Of a stretch of DNA of 64,000 nucleotides, positions 43,939-51,919 are shown in pieces; positions within the stretch are counted from its first letter, which is position 1; each line of letters begins with the position of its first letter. Source of the DNA: an uncultured Chthonomonadales bacterium (lineage in GTDB: Bacteria; Armatimonadota; Chthonomonadetes; Chthonomonadales; CAJBBX01); NCBI GenBank assembly GCA_938005745.1, contig CALLMM010000026.1:62001-126000 (forward strand), in the 5' to 3' direction. The notes beneath the pieces are model-generated. The model had not been told where the DNA came from. It did no database searches and was given only the letters and a program-made list of their open reading frames with translations. A program made the position numbers and the translations under genes.

Positions 43939-44702
43939 TTAGATCATGGAGCGGTCGTCGCGATAGGTTCCGATGTAGTACTGGCAGCCCTTGTTGTGGC
44001 TGATGAAGAGGAGCAGATGCTTTCCGCTCGGCTTGCCCCCGTCGGGACGGGAGGGCAGGGGCAGGAAGCTCGGACACATGTTGTCCCCGCTGCGATCCGT
44101 CCACTCCGGTCTGCGCTGGTAGAAGACGTGGCGGTAGGTCCAGGTTTTTAGGTCCTGTGACTCGAAGAGGTAGAGTCGGTCGCCCTGTTCGGAGAGGGGG
44201 GCGTCCGGCTGGCGTCCCACCTTGTTGAGCACCAGCAGGTTGCCGGTCAGCATGTAGTAGCGACCGTTGTGCTTCCAGATGTTGGAGGGGTCGGCGGAGC
44301 CGAGAAAGAGCGGCTGTCCGTCGGGGGATCGGGTCTCGGTCACGCCAAACTCGGTGGAGCGGATGACCGGGTTTTCCGGCAGCTTGGTCCAGACATCATA
44401 CGGGTGACCGGCGCTGCGGGCAATACCGATGCCTTTCGCTCCCCAGAGCATCCAGTAGGAGAGGTAGGCGGCGCCGTCCTCGGCTACGAACGCGCCGCCG
44501 CTGAAGCAGCCCTCGTCGCCGTCGCCCGGACCGATCGAATCGGGGTGATGCCGCCACGCTGCGACAGATCGGCGAGGGAGACCCAGACCATCAGCGTCTT
44601 ATCGGTGTCAGGCGGCTTGGGTTCCTGCGTCTCCGTTTCGCCGGCGCAGGCGGCGATCAGGCAGAGGCAGAGGGCGATCAGCAGTCCGGCGATCCATCCC
44701 AT
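43939..44702 (-). pseudogene. frameshifted and truncated GH32-type glycosidase lipoprotein
   Basis: An intact start (ATG 44702 behind AAAGGAG) opens a lipoprotein signal (LIAACAG) and DKTLMVWVSLADLSQRGG. The frame then degenerates and stops at 44484. From 44532 a different frame continues the protein as GPGDGDEGCFSGGAFVAEDG, then LSYWMLWGAKGIGIA, GSADPSNIWKHNGRYYMLTGN and LFESQDLKTWTYRHVFY, sequences typical of GH32-like beta-propeller glycosidases. The shift lies near the CCCC at 44542-44545. The 3' end breaks off after IGTYRDDR, where homologues continue for another domain. It is therefore a decayed gene, though a sequencing error could explain the single shift. Function would have been fructan- or sugar-hydrolysing. 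Confidence 0.82.
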
Positions 44703-44729
44703 GGCGGCTCTCCTTTCCTTAGGTGAGCG

Positions 44730-45791
44730 TTAACCTCGCAGCCACTCATGACGATGCGCCTCGACAAACGCATCGTCATGCAGATGGGGATAGGCGCGGT
44801 AGACCCGGTCAATCTCCTCCGACTGTCCCGGAGAGAGCCCCTCCTCGGGGTCGAGGCACCAGATGCCCTCCAGCAGTCCCTGCCGTCTCAGAACCTCATG
44901 CAGTCCGGCGATGCAGCCGCGAAAGCCGTTCGCGGCGTCGAAGAAGGCGGCGTTGCTGTCGGTGATCTCAACCGCGCGCGCCAGCATTGCAGGCGAGACC
45001 GCCGCCTCCTGCGCGCTGAGTCTCCGGCACTCGTTCAGCAGCGCGACCGCTTTCTGCGTCCAGACCGACCAGTGTCCCAGCAGACCGCCGACGATCCGCC
45101 GTTCGACCGTTCGGCTCCCCGCCGCAAACCGGAAGGGGGTCAGCAGATCGAGCGCGATGTTATCGTCGTTGCCGGTGTAGAGGGCGATATCTTCGCGCTC
45201 CGCTTCCGCGATGGCGCGCACGACATCCAGCGTCTGGTAACGGTTGAAGGGGGCGATCTTGATGGCGACAACGTTCTCGATCTCCGCAAAACGTCGCCAG
45301 AAGGAGTAGGGGAGGACCCTGCCTCCGACCGCCGGCTGCAGGTAGAAGCCGACCAGCGGGAGGATTTCGGCGACAGTGCGGCAGTGGGAGATCAGGGCGT
45401 CTTCATCTTCGTCTCTCATCGCGCCCAGACTGAGCAGCCCGGCATGGTAGCCGAGCGAACGGGCAAGCGACGCCTCCTGCTCCGCCTGTCGGGTGCGTCC
45501 GCAGACCCCGGCGATCCGAACCAGCGGCGCGGCGCGCGTCTCGTCCGCCCGGGTCATCTCTTCCGCCGCCAGTTGCAGCACCGGCTCCAGCAGCCCGATC
45601 TTCGGGTCACGGATGGCGAACTGCGTGGTATGGACGCCGACCGCCAGCCCGCCCGCTCCGGCGGCGAGGTAGTAGCGGGAGAGGGCGCGCTGTCTGCGTT
45701 CATCCAGACGTCGGCGTGCGTCCAGCGCCAGCGGGTGCGCCGGGATCACCAGACCGGCGTTCAGCGGCTGTCGCCACAGGCTGTTCTGCAT
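44730..45791 (-). CDS. dihydrodipicolinate synthase (DapA)-family lyase/aldolase
   Basis: This 353-residue TIM barrel starts at ATG 45791 behind AGGAG. GAGGLAVGVHTTQFA, LVGFYLQPAVGGRVLPYSF with the likely catalytic Tyr150, and VVAIKIAPFNRYQT with Schiff-base Lys178 identify the DHDPS family. Members here are class I aldolases or dehydratases of 2-keto-3-deoxy sugar acids as often as lysine enzymes. The neighbours (SDR, enolase-superfamily enzyme, Gfo-like protein) favour a sugar-acid substrate. It is the last gene of a run of four co-directional genes (gap 33 bases to the SDR). The C-terminal ~60 residues extend beyond the usual length of about 295. Confidence 0.85.
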   Translation of the reverse strand: MQNSLWRQPLNAGLVIPAHPLALDARRRLDERRQRALSRYYLAAGAGGLAVGVHTTQFAIRDPKIGLLEPVLQLAAEEMTRADETRAAPLVRIAGVCGRTRQAEQEASLARSLGYHAGLLSLGAMRDEDEDALISHCRTVAEILPLVGFYLQPAVGGRVLPYSFWRRFAEIENVVAIKIAPFNRYQTLDVVRAIAEAEREDIALYTGNDDNIALDLLTPFRFAAGSRTVERRIVGGLLGHWSVWTQKAVALLNECRRLSAQEAAVSPAMLARAVEITDSNAAFFDAANGFRGCIAGLHEVLRRQGLLEGIWCLDPEEGLSPGQSEEIDRVYRAYPHLHDDAFVEAHRHEWLRG

Positions 45792-45824
45792 GGCTCAGAC
45801 TCCTGCTTCGGGGGTGAACAGGCT

Positions 45825-46874
45825 TTAAAATTTGCCGTCTCGCGTCTCGAAATGGGTCGGCTTACCCAGGTCTTCGCCGCCCCGCATCACCCAGTCGGCG
45901 ATCCAGCGCACCATCTGCGCGACGCCGACGCGGGGATAGCCGAAGAGCCGATGCCCCATCTGACCGTTGCTCAACAGTGCGTTGGGCGCGGCTTCTCCCT
46001 GAAATACCGGCGTCTTCCCCATCAGGGCGCCGAACTGTTCGGCGACGCGCTGCACGCTGACCTGTTCGGGACCCGCCAGATTCACAATGAAGGGAGGGCT
46101 GCTGACGTGATCGAAGGCTTGCAGCGCCATCGCGTTGGCGTCCGCCTGCCAGATCACATTGACCATCCCCATCGCCAGCGAGATGGGACGCTCCTCCCAG
46201 ACGCTTCTGGCGATATCTGCCAGCACCCCGTAGCGGATGGCGACGGCGTAGTTGAGGCGGAGGATCGCGGTCGGGATCGAGAGCGTGCGGCTGAAGTGCT
46301 CGAAGATCCGCTCGCGACCGAGGCAGCTCATCGCGTACTCGCCGATGGGACCGGGCGGATCGGTCTCGACGGAGCCGCCGAGGGTTACCGGGGAGAGCGG
46401 ATAGACGTTGCCCGTTCCGAAGGCGACGATCCGGCTGCTGCGAAATCGCTGGCAGACCATGCCCGGCAGATAGCTGTTCATCGCCCAGGTGAGCGACTCC
46501 TGTCCGGTTGAGCCGAACTTCATGCCCGCCATGAACACGATGTTCGGGATGTCGGGCAGCCTCGCCAGCGCGTCTGCGTCCAGTAGATCGCAGGAGAGGG
46601 TCTCGATCCCGTCGCGCTCCAGCTGCTCCCGCAAGCCGGACGCGGAGAAGCGAGAGACGCCGAGGATGCGCCGCGCCTGCCCGACGGCGTCGGAGGCGCG
46701 GCGCGCCATGCGCGCCAGACTCGGTCCCATCTTTCCGCCGACGCCGAGGATCAGCAGGTCGCCCTCCAGGCGGCGAAAGGTCTGCAGGACGCCGTCGGTC
46801 GGCTCGCTCAAGAGATCGTCCAGATGCGCGGCGTCCCGAAGGGTGTCGGGCAGGGAGGTGTGCAGGGTTGTCAT
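45825..46874 (-). CDS. NAD-dependent epimerase/dehydratase (extended SDR) with Cys for catalytic Lys
   Basis: This 349-residue extended short-chain dehydrogenase starts at ATG 46874, overlapping the enolase-family stop by 4 bases. The nucleotide motif is LLILGVGGKMGPSLARMA (about 40-57). The active-site segment reads EYAMSCLGRERIFE: Tyr180 is kept, but the Lys four residues later is Cys184. Thr154 in AFGTGNVYP fills the Ser/Thr position. The replacement could lower activity or mark a subfamily. It is the second gene of the catabolic run and presumably acts on the same sugar-acid intermediates. Confidence 0.85.
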   Translation of the reverse strand: MTTLHTSLPDTLRDAAHLDDLLSEPTDGVLQTFRRLEGDLLILGVGGKMGPSLARMARRASDAVGQARRILGVSRFSASGLREQLERDGIETLSCDLLDADALARLPDIPNIVFMAGMKFGSTGQESLTWAMNSYLPGMVCQRFRSSRIVAFGTGNVYPLSPVTLGGSVETDPPGPIGEYAMSCLGRERIFEHFSRTLSIPTAILRLNYAVAIRYGVLADIARSVWEERPISLAMGMVNVIWQADANAMALQAFDHVSSPPFIVNLAGPEQVSVQRVAEQFGALMGKTPVFQGEAAPNALLSNGQMGHRLFGYPRVGVAQMVRWIADWVMRGGEDLGKPTHFETRDGKF

Positions 46875-48145
46875 AGCGTGGTTCCTAATCCGGCGGGGAT
46901 GTCACCCGGTAGTCTGTGAAAGCCGTCGGTCGGTTCAAACAGGGGCGCAAGGCGCGGGAGCCAGTCGCGATTGGCGTCGGGCGTGTACTGCGGCGAGTTG
47001 AGTTCGATGCCGTTGAAGGGGTGTAGGCGCGCCGCCATCAGGAATGAATGGATGGCGGAGATGCCGGGATTGGTCAGGTCCTGCTGCGCCAGCAGCAGAC
47101 CGCGCGCGCGCGCCCATGCGGCGGCGACCAGCGAGAAGCTGTGCCCCCTACAGGTCTTGATGGCGAAGCCGCTCCAACCCTGATCGCGGGCAAGCGGCAT
47201 CTGGTCGAAACCGATCAGTCCCTCATCGAGGATTACCGGTTTCATCGCCGTCACCGGACGCCAGTCGAAGGCATGGGCAGCAATATCGCGTCCGGTCGGC
47301 TGCTCGAGGTACTCAAGCGCGTCATAGACATCCGGGGCGGACGCCCACAGGCGAAGCAGGTATTCCATGACGCTGTCGGCGTTCAGGTTCGCGCAGTTGC
47401 TGTCCACGCAGATACGGGGCGCGCGGACGCCAAGCGCCTGAGCCGCCCGGTAGACTTCGATTGTTCGTGTGACATCTGTCACACTGTTTTTGCCGCTGAG
47501 CTTCAGCTTGAAGGCGTGGTAGCCTCGCTCCTGTATCCAGAAGCGCATAAGATCGAGGGACTCGTTGGTTCCGACGACCAGCCACGCCGTCAACGCCGAC
47601 TGAGGCGGCTGAAGCGTCCGCGCGATCGCCCTCGCTGCACCCTCCTCCGGAAAGAGGGCGTCGGCAGAGGGCAGCGGCGTATCGTCCTCGTAGAGGTCGA
47701 ATGCGGAGCGGTTCAACGCCTGCCCGACGGCGTCATGGATCGCCGCATCAAAGGGACTCAGGCAGACGGAGCGCGCTAGCAGGGGCGGGTCGTCGGGCAG
47801 CTCCAGCCGGTGAACCGACTGCTGAAGACGCAGACCGAGTTCCAGCGGATGCTCCGGCTCGCCGCCGCAGAGCGCGGGCAGGTTCGCGGCGATCTGCTCG
47901 CACAGCTGACGCATACGGCTGTCCCGATGCGCGTGGGAGAGATCGGGATGGAGCCATGCCCACAGGTCGCTCAGATAGATGACTCCGCGCCCCGCGCCTT
48001 CTCGGTCTCCGACACGCACCCTCGCCTGCGCCTCCGCTTCGGTGATCTCGGTGATCGGTCCGCTGCTCAGCACCAGCGGAATGCGAAAGGGGCGCAGCCG
48101 GAACGTAACCCGCGCCTCGAGAATGGTGGCTTTCAGCTCCTTCAC
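46871..48145 (-). CDS. enolase-superfamily (mandelate racemase/MLE-like) enzyme
   Basis: This 424-residue protein starts at GTG 48145 with GGAG upstream. The C-terminal barrel has FKLKLSG (Lys213-x-Lys215), metal ligands Asp248 (ICVDSNC), Glu281 (LEYLEQPT) and Asp307/Glu308 (VILDEGL), then IKTCRG. This is the arrangement of sugar-acid dehydratases and racemases of the enolase superfamily. The specific acid dehydrated (galactonate, glucarate or other) is not evident. It overlaps the SDR gene and lies 39 bases from the Gfo-like gene, in one likely operon of at least four genes. Confidence 0.87.
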   Translation of the reverse strand: MKELKATILEARVTFRLRPFRIPLVLSSGPITEITEAEAQARVRVGDREGAGRGVIYLSDLWAWLHPDLSHAHRDSRMRQLCEQIAANLPALCGGEPEHPLELGLRLQQSVHRLELPDDPPLLARSVCLSPFDAAIHDAVGQALNRSAFDLYEDDTPLPSADALFPEEGAARAIARTLQPPQSALTAWLVVGTNESLDLMRFWIQERGYHAFKLKLSGKNSVTDVTRTIEVYRAAQALGVRAPRICVDSNCANLNADSVMEYLLRLWASAPDVYDALEYLEQPTGRDIAAHAFDWRPVTAMKPVILDEGLIGFDQMPLARDQGWSGFAIKTCRGHSFSLVAAAWARARGLLLAQQDLTNPGISAIHSFLMAARLHPFNGIELNSPQYTPDANRDWLPRLAPLFEPTDGFHRLPGDIPAGLGTTL

Positions 48146-48184
48146 GGTAGTCTCCAGAGAGAGGCAGGATTCAGCTTTATCGGC

Positions 48185-49102
48185 TCAGGGGTAGCGCATC
48201 TTCCGGTATCCGACCGCAAACTCCGCGCCGTCGTAGCCGGCGTCCGACTCGCGCAGGTCGGCGATCCTGATCTCGCGGTCGCCGTGGAGCCACGACTGCC
48301 GCGCCGCCAGCGCGCACAGTTCCGGCTCGATGAGCGCGTCGAACGGGAGCGGGGGAGCGGCGGTTTCGCCGGAGAGGTAGGGGAGAACCGACTCCAGCAG
48401 GGCGCGGTAGAGCTTCGCGGCGTCCGGCTTCAGATGACTCACCCCCTTCGCCGTAACGATGGTGATGTAGAAGGGGATATAGCCGACCGCGCCTCCGATG
48501 GTCAGATAGGCGGTGCGCTCGTCGTTCCAGCGAACCTGAATACGCCGCTGCGTTCCCGCTCCCAGATGCCGCACGCTCTCGATGCCGGGTCCCATGACGG
48601 CGCAGAGCAGGGAGTAGGCGTGAATGCCGTAGTTGAACTCATCCGTGCCGCAGCCGCACAGCGCGGTGTGCGGCTCACCCCGCTCCTCGACGGGCTGCGC
48701 CAGCCACTCCCTCGCTTCCGTGCAGAAGCGCAGGGAGGAGCCGCCGGAGATGCGCGCCCCCTCCCGGCTCCAGGCGAGCATCTGCTTCAGGTCGCGCAGG
48801 CATCCGGCGATCGGCTTGTCAATCAGCACGGCTCTGCCCGCCTCGACGAAGGGGCGCGCCTTCTCCAGATGCGTGTCCCAGTCGCATCCGTGAATGATCG
48901 CGCCATCTACCTCGGAGACCATCTCGCTCAGGGAGGAGTAGACGCGCGGTATCTCCCTCTCCCGCGCAAAGCTGCCTGCATACTCTGCGGGATGCACCGC
49001 GCCGCCGTCCCAGACTCCGACGATCTCATGTCCCAGGTCGCGCAGGATGGGGATCCAGTTCTGCGGATGCGACGTATCCAAATCCACAATGCCGATTTTC
49101 AT
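48185..49102 (-). CDS. Gfo/Idh/MocA-like protein with atypical N-terminus
   Basis: This 305-residue protein starts at ATG 49102 behind GGAAAGG. The fold resembles Gfo/Idh/MocA oxidoreductases: VDGAIIHGCDWDTHLEKARPFVEAGRAVLIDKPIAG has the EKP-type motif as DKP, and GGSSLRF and a C-terminal domain follow. The N-terminal KIGIVDLDTSHPQNW lacks the GxGxxG loop of NAD(P) binding, so cofactor use is doubtful. It is the first gene of the catabolic run. A partial copy of the regulator operator lies 45 bases upstream (49148-49172). Confidence 0.75.
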   Translation of the reverse strand: MKIGIVDLDTSHPQNWIPILRDLGHEIVGVWDGGAVHPAEYAGSFAREREIPRVYSSLSEMVSEVDGAIIHGCDWDTHLEKARPFVEAGRAVLIDKPIAGCLRDLKQMLAWSREGARISGGSSLRFCTEAREWLAQPVEERGEPHTALCGCGTDEFNYGIHAYSLLCAVMGPGIESVRHLGAGTQRRIQVRWNDERTAYLTIGGAVGYIPFYITIVTAKGVSHLKPDAAKLYRALLESVLPYLSGETAAPPLPFDALIEPELCALAARQSWLHGDREIRIADLRESDAGYDGAEFAVGYRKMRYP

Positions 49103-49147
49103 AGAGACGGCACCTTTCCTGTGCGTATGGCAGGCTATAGCAGTCCA

Positions 49148-49172
49148 GGCTGTTACAACACCCTTAACCGTA
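49148..49172. promoter_or_regulatory. partial copy of the 7542 operator
   Basis: GGCTGTTACAA (49148-49158) is identical to the left 11 bases of the operator at 7542, and TTAAC (49164-49168) resembles the right arm. It lies 46-70 bases upstream of the Gfo-like start, where a regulator could bind. Confidence 0.35.
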
Positions 49173-49309
49173 GCGGTTGTGAGGATCGGTCAGCGCGTCC
49201 GCTTCGCCAAACTCGCGCAGCCAGGCGCGACGATGTCGGGTGCGACTAAGCGATCGGCGCGCATAGCTCTCTGTATGCGCCGGATGGCGGGCGGCGGACC
49301 TCCCTTGTG

Positions 49310-51307
49310 TCAAGACATCACATTGTGGATGGCGTCTATCACCTGTTCGACGTTCGGGAGAACGGTGTACTCCAGCGTCGGACAGTAGGGGATGTGCACA
49401 TCCATGCGCGCGACCAGCTGCGGGGCGGAGAGCAGCCCGTTCCACCGCTCGATGTGCGCGGTCATCTCCGCGACCACCGCCTGCCCGAATCCGCCGGTGC
49501 GGGCGTCCTCATGCAGCACCACCAGCCGTCCGGTCTTCTGCAGCGAGGCGGCAACGCCCTCCCAGTCGGTCGGGACGATGCTGCGCAGGTCTACCACCTC
49601 CACCGATATGCCCTCCGTTTCGGCGCGCGAAGCCGCCTCCATCGCCAGTTCGGTCCCGTTGCCCCAGGTGACCAGCGTCACATCTGAGCCTGACCGTCGG
49701 ATGGCGCATCTCCCGATGGGAACCGCCGGAAACTCCGCCACCGGAACCCGCTTGCGGAAGATATGCTTGGGAACCAGAAACAGCACCGGATCGTCGCCGC
49801 GAATGGCGGACCAGAGCAGTCCCGCCGCATCCTCTGGGGTGCTGGGCATCACGACCTGGATGCCGGGAATGTGCGCCCAGGTGCTCTCATTGCTCTGGCT
49901 GTGCCACAGACTGCCGCCCGGCAGGTAGGCTCCGCAGGGCGCGTAGAGCACCATCGGGCAGGACCACTCGCCCATCGAACGCCAGCGCAGCGTGGCGATC
50001 TGCGTGAAGAGCTGATTGACGGCGGGAGCCAGAAAGTCTATGAACTGGATCTCGAAGATCGGGCGGTAGCCTGCCGCCGCCAGCCCGACGGCGGTTCCGA
50101 GGATGGTCGCCTCCGCCAGCGGCGCATTCACCACTCTGCCCGGAAACTCCGTGCTCAGCCCTTTTGTCATGCCGAAGACGCCGCCCTTCGGGTCTTCGAT
50201 ATCCTCTCCCATCATGATGACCCGGTCATCGGCGGCGAGGGCGGCGCGAAAGGTATCGTTGATCGCCTGCACCATCGTGATCGGCGCGGGCGTCTGCGAG
50301 GGCTGAATAGGGGGCGGAAGGGAGGGCTGCGGCACGCCGTAGAGGTGATCGAGAACCCTCTCCGGCTCCACATCGGCTGCGCGTTCAGCGCGCTCGTAGT
50401 CGTCCTCCACCTGCCGGGCGATCTCCTCCTGCCAGCGCGCCCACTGATCCGGCGTCAGCAGCCCCTCCGCGATCAGCCGCTGCGCCATCCAGGGGATCGG
50501 GTCGCGCTGCAGCATCGCCGCAATCTCCTCCGCAGAGCGATAGACACGATGATCATCCGAGGAGGTGTGGGAGGAGAGGCGATCCAGTTCGCACCAGAGC
50601 ACGGTCGGACCGCCTCCCTGCCGGGCGCGGGCGATGGCGGTCGCCCCTTTGGCGTAGACCTCATAGGGATCACGCCCGTTGACGAAGACGACATGCTCTT
50701 CGTGGAAGAGCTTCAGGCGGTAGGGGTTGTAGCGCGCCGTCGGCGTGCTGATGCCGTACTGGTTGTCCTCCACCACCATCACGAGCGGCAGCTCCTCCTG
50801 CAGGGCGAAGGCGATCGCCTCGTAGTACTCTCCCTGCCGGGTAGCGGCGTCGCCGATGGTGCAGAGAACCACCGAGTCTCTGCCGTCGCGCTTCATGCCC
50901 CAGGCGGCGCCGGCGGCGGGCAGGCACTGGGAGGCGGTCGGAGTGGCGACAGAGAAGATGTTCAGGCGGCGGCTGCTGTAGTGTCCGGGCATATGCCTGC
51001 CGCCGCTGGAGGAGTCGCGCTTGGCAAAGTAGGCGAGAGCCAGCTCATAGTTGGTCACGCCCCGCGCCAGACAGAGCGCCCGGTCGCGATAGTAGGGGAA
51101 AAGGTAGTCGTCCGGGCGCATCAGATAGGCGAGCGCGGCAATCGGCTCGTGTCCGATGCCCGACACCTGAAACCAGCCGCGGCTCTGCCGCAGCAGAATC
51201 CCCTCGCGGCGGTCTCCCTCGCGCGAAAGCTGCATCAGGCGCAGCAGGTCCAGCGCGGGCAGAGTCTGTGTGTTTCCTATGACCACAGGCTGCATCGCCT
51301 TTGACAT
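49310..51307 (-). CDS. fused 2-oxo-acid dehydrogenase E1 alpha-beta
   Basis: This 665-residue E1 carries the alpha and beta parts in one chain, the form seen in branched-chain 2-oxo-acid dehydrogenases of several phyla. The alpha half (about 1-330) has VSGIGHEPIAALA, YRDRALCLARG and the thiamine-diphosphate segment IGDAATRQGEYYEAIAFALQ then VEDNQYGIS. The beta half (about 345-665) has MGEDIEDPKGGVFGMTKGL, VVNAPLAEATILGTAVGLAA and VVVLHEDARTGGFGQAVVAEM-like sequence. The start at 51307 lies directly against GGAGGGGG, so ATG 51295 is an alternative. It is the second E1 in the window and has no E2 or E3 beside it. Confidence 0.93.
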   Translation of the reverse strand: MSKAMQPVVIGNTQTLPALDLLRLMQLSREGDRREGILLRQSRGWFQVSGIGHEPIAALAYLMRPDDYLFPYYRDRALCLARGVTNYELALAYFAKRDSSSGGRHMPGHYSSRRLNIFSVATPTASQCLPAAGAAWGMKRDGRDSVVLCTIGDAATRQGEYYEAIAFALQEELPLVMVVEDNQYGISTPTARYNPYRLKLFHEEHVVFVNGRDPYEVYAKGATAIARARQGGGPTVLWCELDRLSSHTSSDDHRVYRSAEEIAAMLQRDPIPWMAQRLIAEGLLTPDQWARWQEEIARQVEDDYERAERAADVEPERVLDHLYGVPQPSLPPPIQPSQTPAPITMVQAINDTFRAALAADDRVIMMGEDIEDPKGGVFGMTKGLSTEFPGRVVNAPLAEATILGTAVGLAAAGYRPIFEIQFIDFLAPAVNQLFTQIATLRWRSMGEWSCPMVLYAPCGAYLPGGSLWHSQSNESTWAHIPGIQVVMPSTPEDAAGLLWSAIRGDDPVLFLVPKHIFRKRVPVAEFPAVPIGRCAIRRSGSDVTLVTWGNGTELAMEAASRAETEGISVEVVDLRSIVPTDWEGVAASLQKTGRLVVLHEDARTGGFGQAVVAEMTAHIERWNGLLSAPQLVARMDVHIPYCPTLEYTVLPNVEQVIDAIHNVMS

Positions 51308-51394
51308 CCCCCTCCAAAGATACTAGAGCGCGCCCGCCTCAGGCGCGCATTCTGCTGCTGGGCAGTCTCTGTCATGCCGTCTAAGGACGTAGAG

Positions 51395-51730
51395 CTACTC
51401 CTCCGCGTTCCAATTATGCACCCAGTCGCTGATGACATGCTTGAGCGACACGCGATAGGTAACTGCCTGCAGGTTCTCCGCCTGTGCGAGCGCGGAGTCG
51501 GCGGCGGCGCGCACCAGGCTGGCGATATCCTCCTCGTCCTCCTCGTCCAGTTCCGTCGTACCGTTGGCGACCCAGTCCTGCAGGATCCCGTCGAGCACCA
51601 GTTCATAGGTCATCCCCTGCCACTCGGCGGGAAGCGCGGGCGACAGCCGCTCCAGAATGCGCGCGGCAGCCTCCGGCGCGCCCTGAATAGCCTCTATATC
51701 CTCTTCAGAAACGTTTCCGTAGTCCGGCAT
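51395..51730 (-). CDS. small acidic protein, unknown function
   Basis: This 111-residue protein starts at ATG 51730 behind GGAAGGAG. The 32-codon upstream extension is rejected. It is strongly acidic (EELDEEDEEDIAS near residue 60-72) and helical, with no membrane segment. The ends LKHVISDWVHNWNAEE and the middle LPAEWQGMTYELVLDGILQDWVANG repeat a D-W-V theme. The family is not recognised. It sits 87 bases after the fused E1 gene start on the same strand, and could be part of the same transcript. Confidence 0.55.
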   Translation of the reverse strand: MPDYGNVSEEDIEAIQGAPEAAARILERLSPALPAEWQGMTYELVLDGILQDWVANGTTELDEEDEEDIASLVRAAADSALAQAENLQAVTYRVSLKHVISDWVHNWNAEE

Positions 51731-51919
51731 GAACTCGATTCTCCTTCCTGCGCGGCGCACGTCGCCGCGATAAAGGAGTATAGCACACGACAAATGGCAA
51801 GTCAAACCGGCAGGGGTTGCGATCATCGGCGGCGAATAGAGGACGCAGAACGCTTATTCGGGGCGGGCGGACGACTCTATCGAGAGGATACGGCGCGACG
51901 CCGGAGGGAGGAACCTGTC

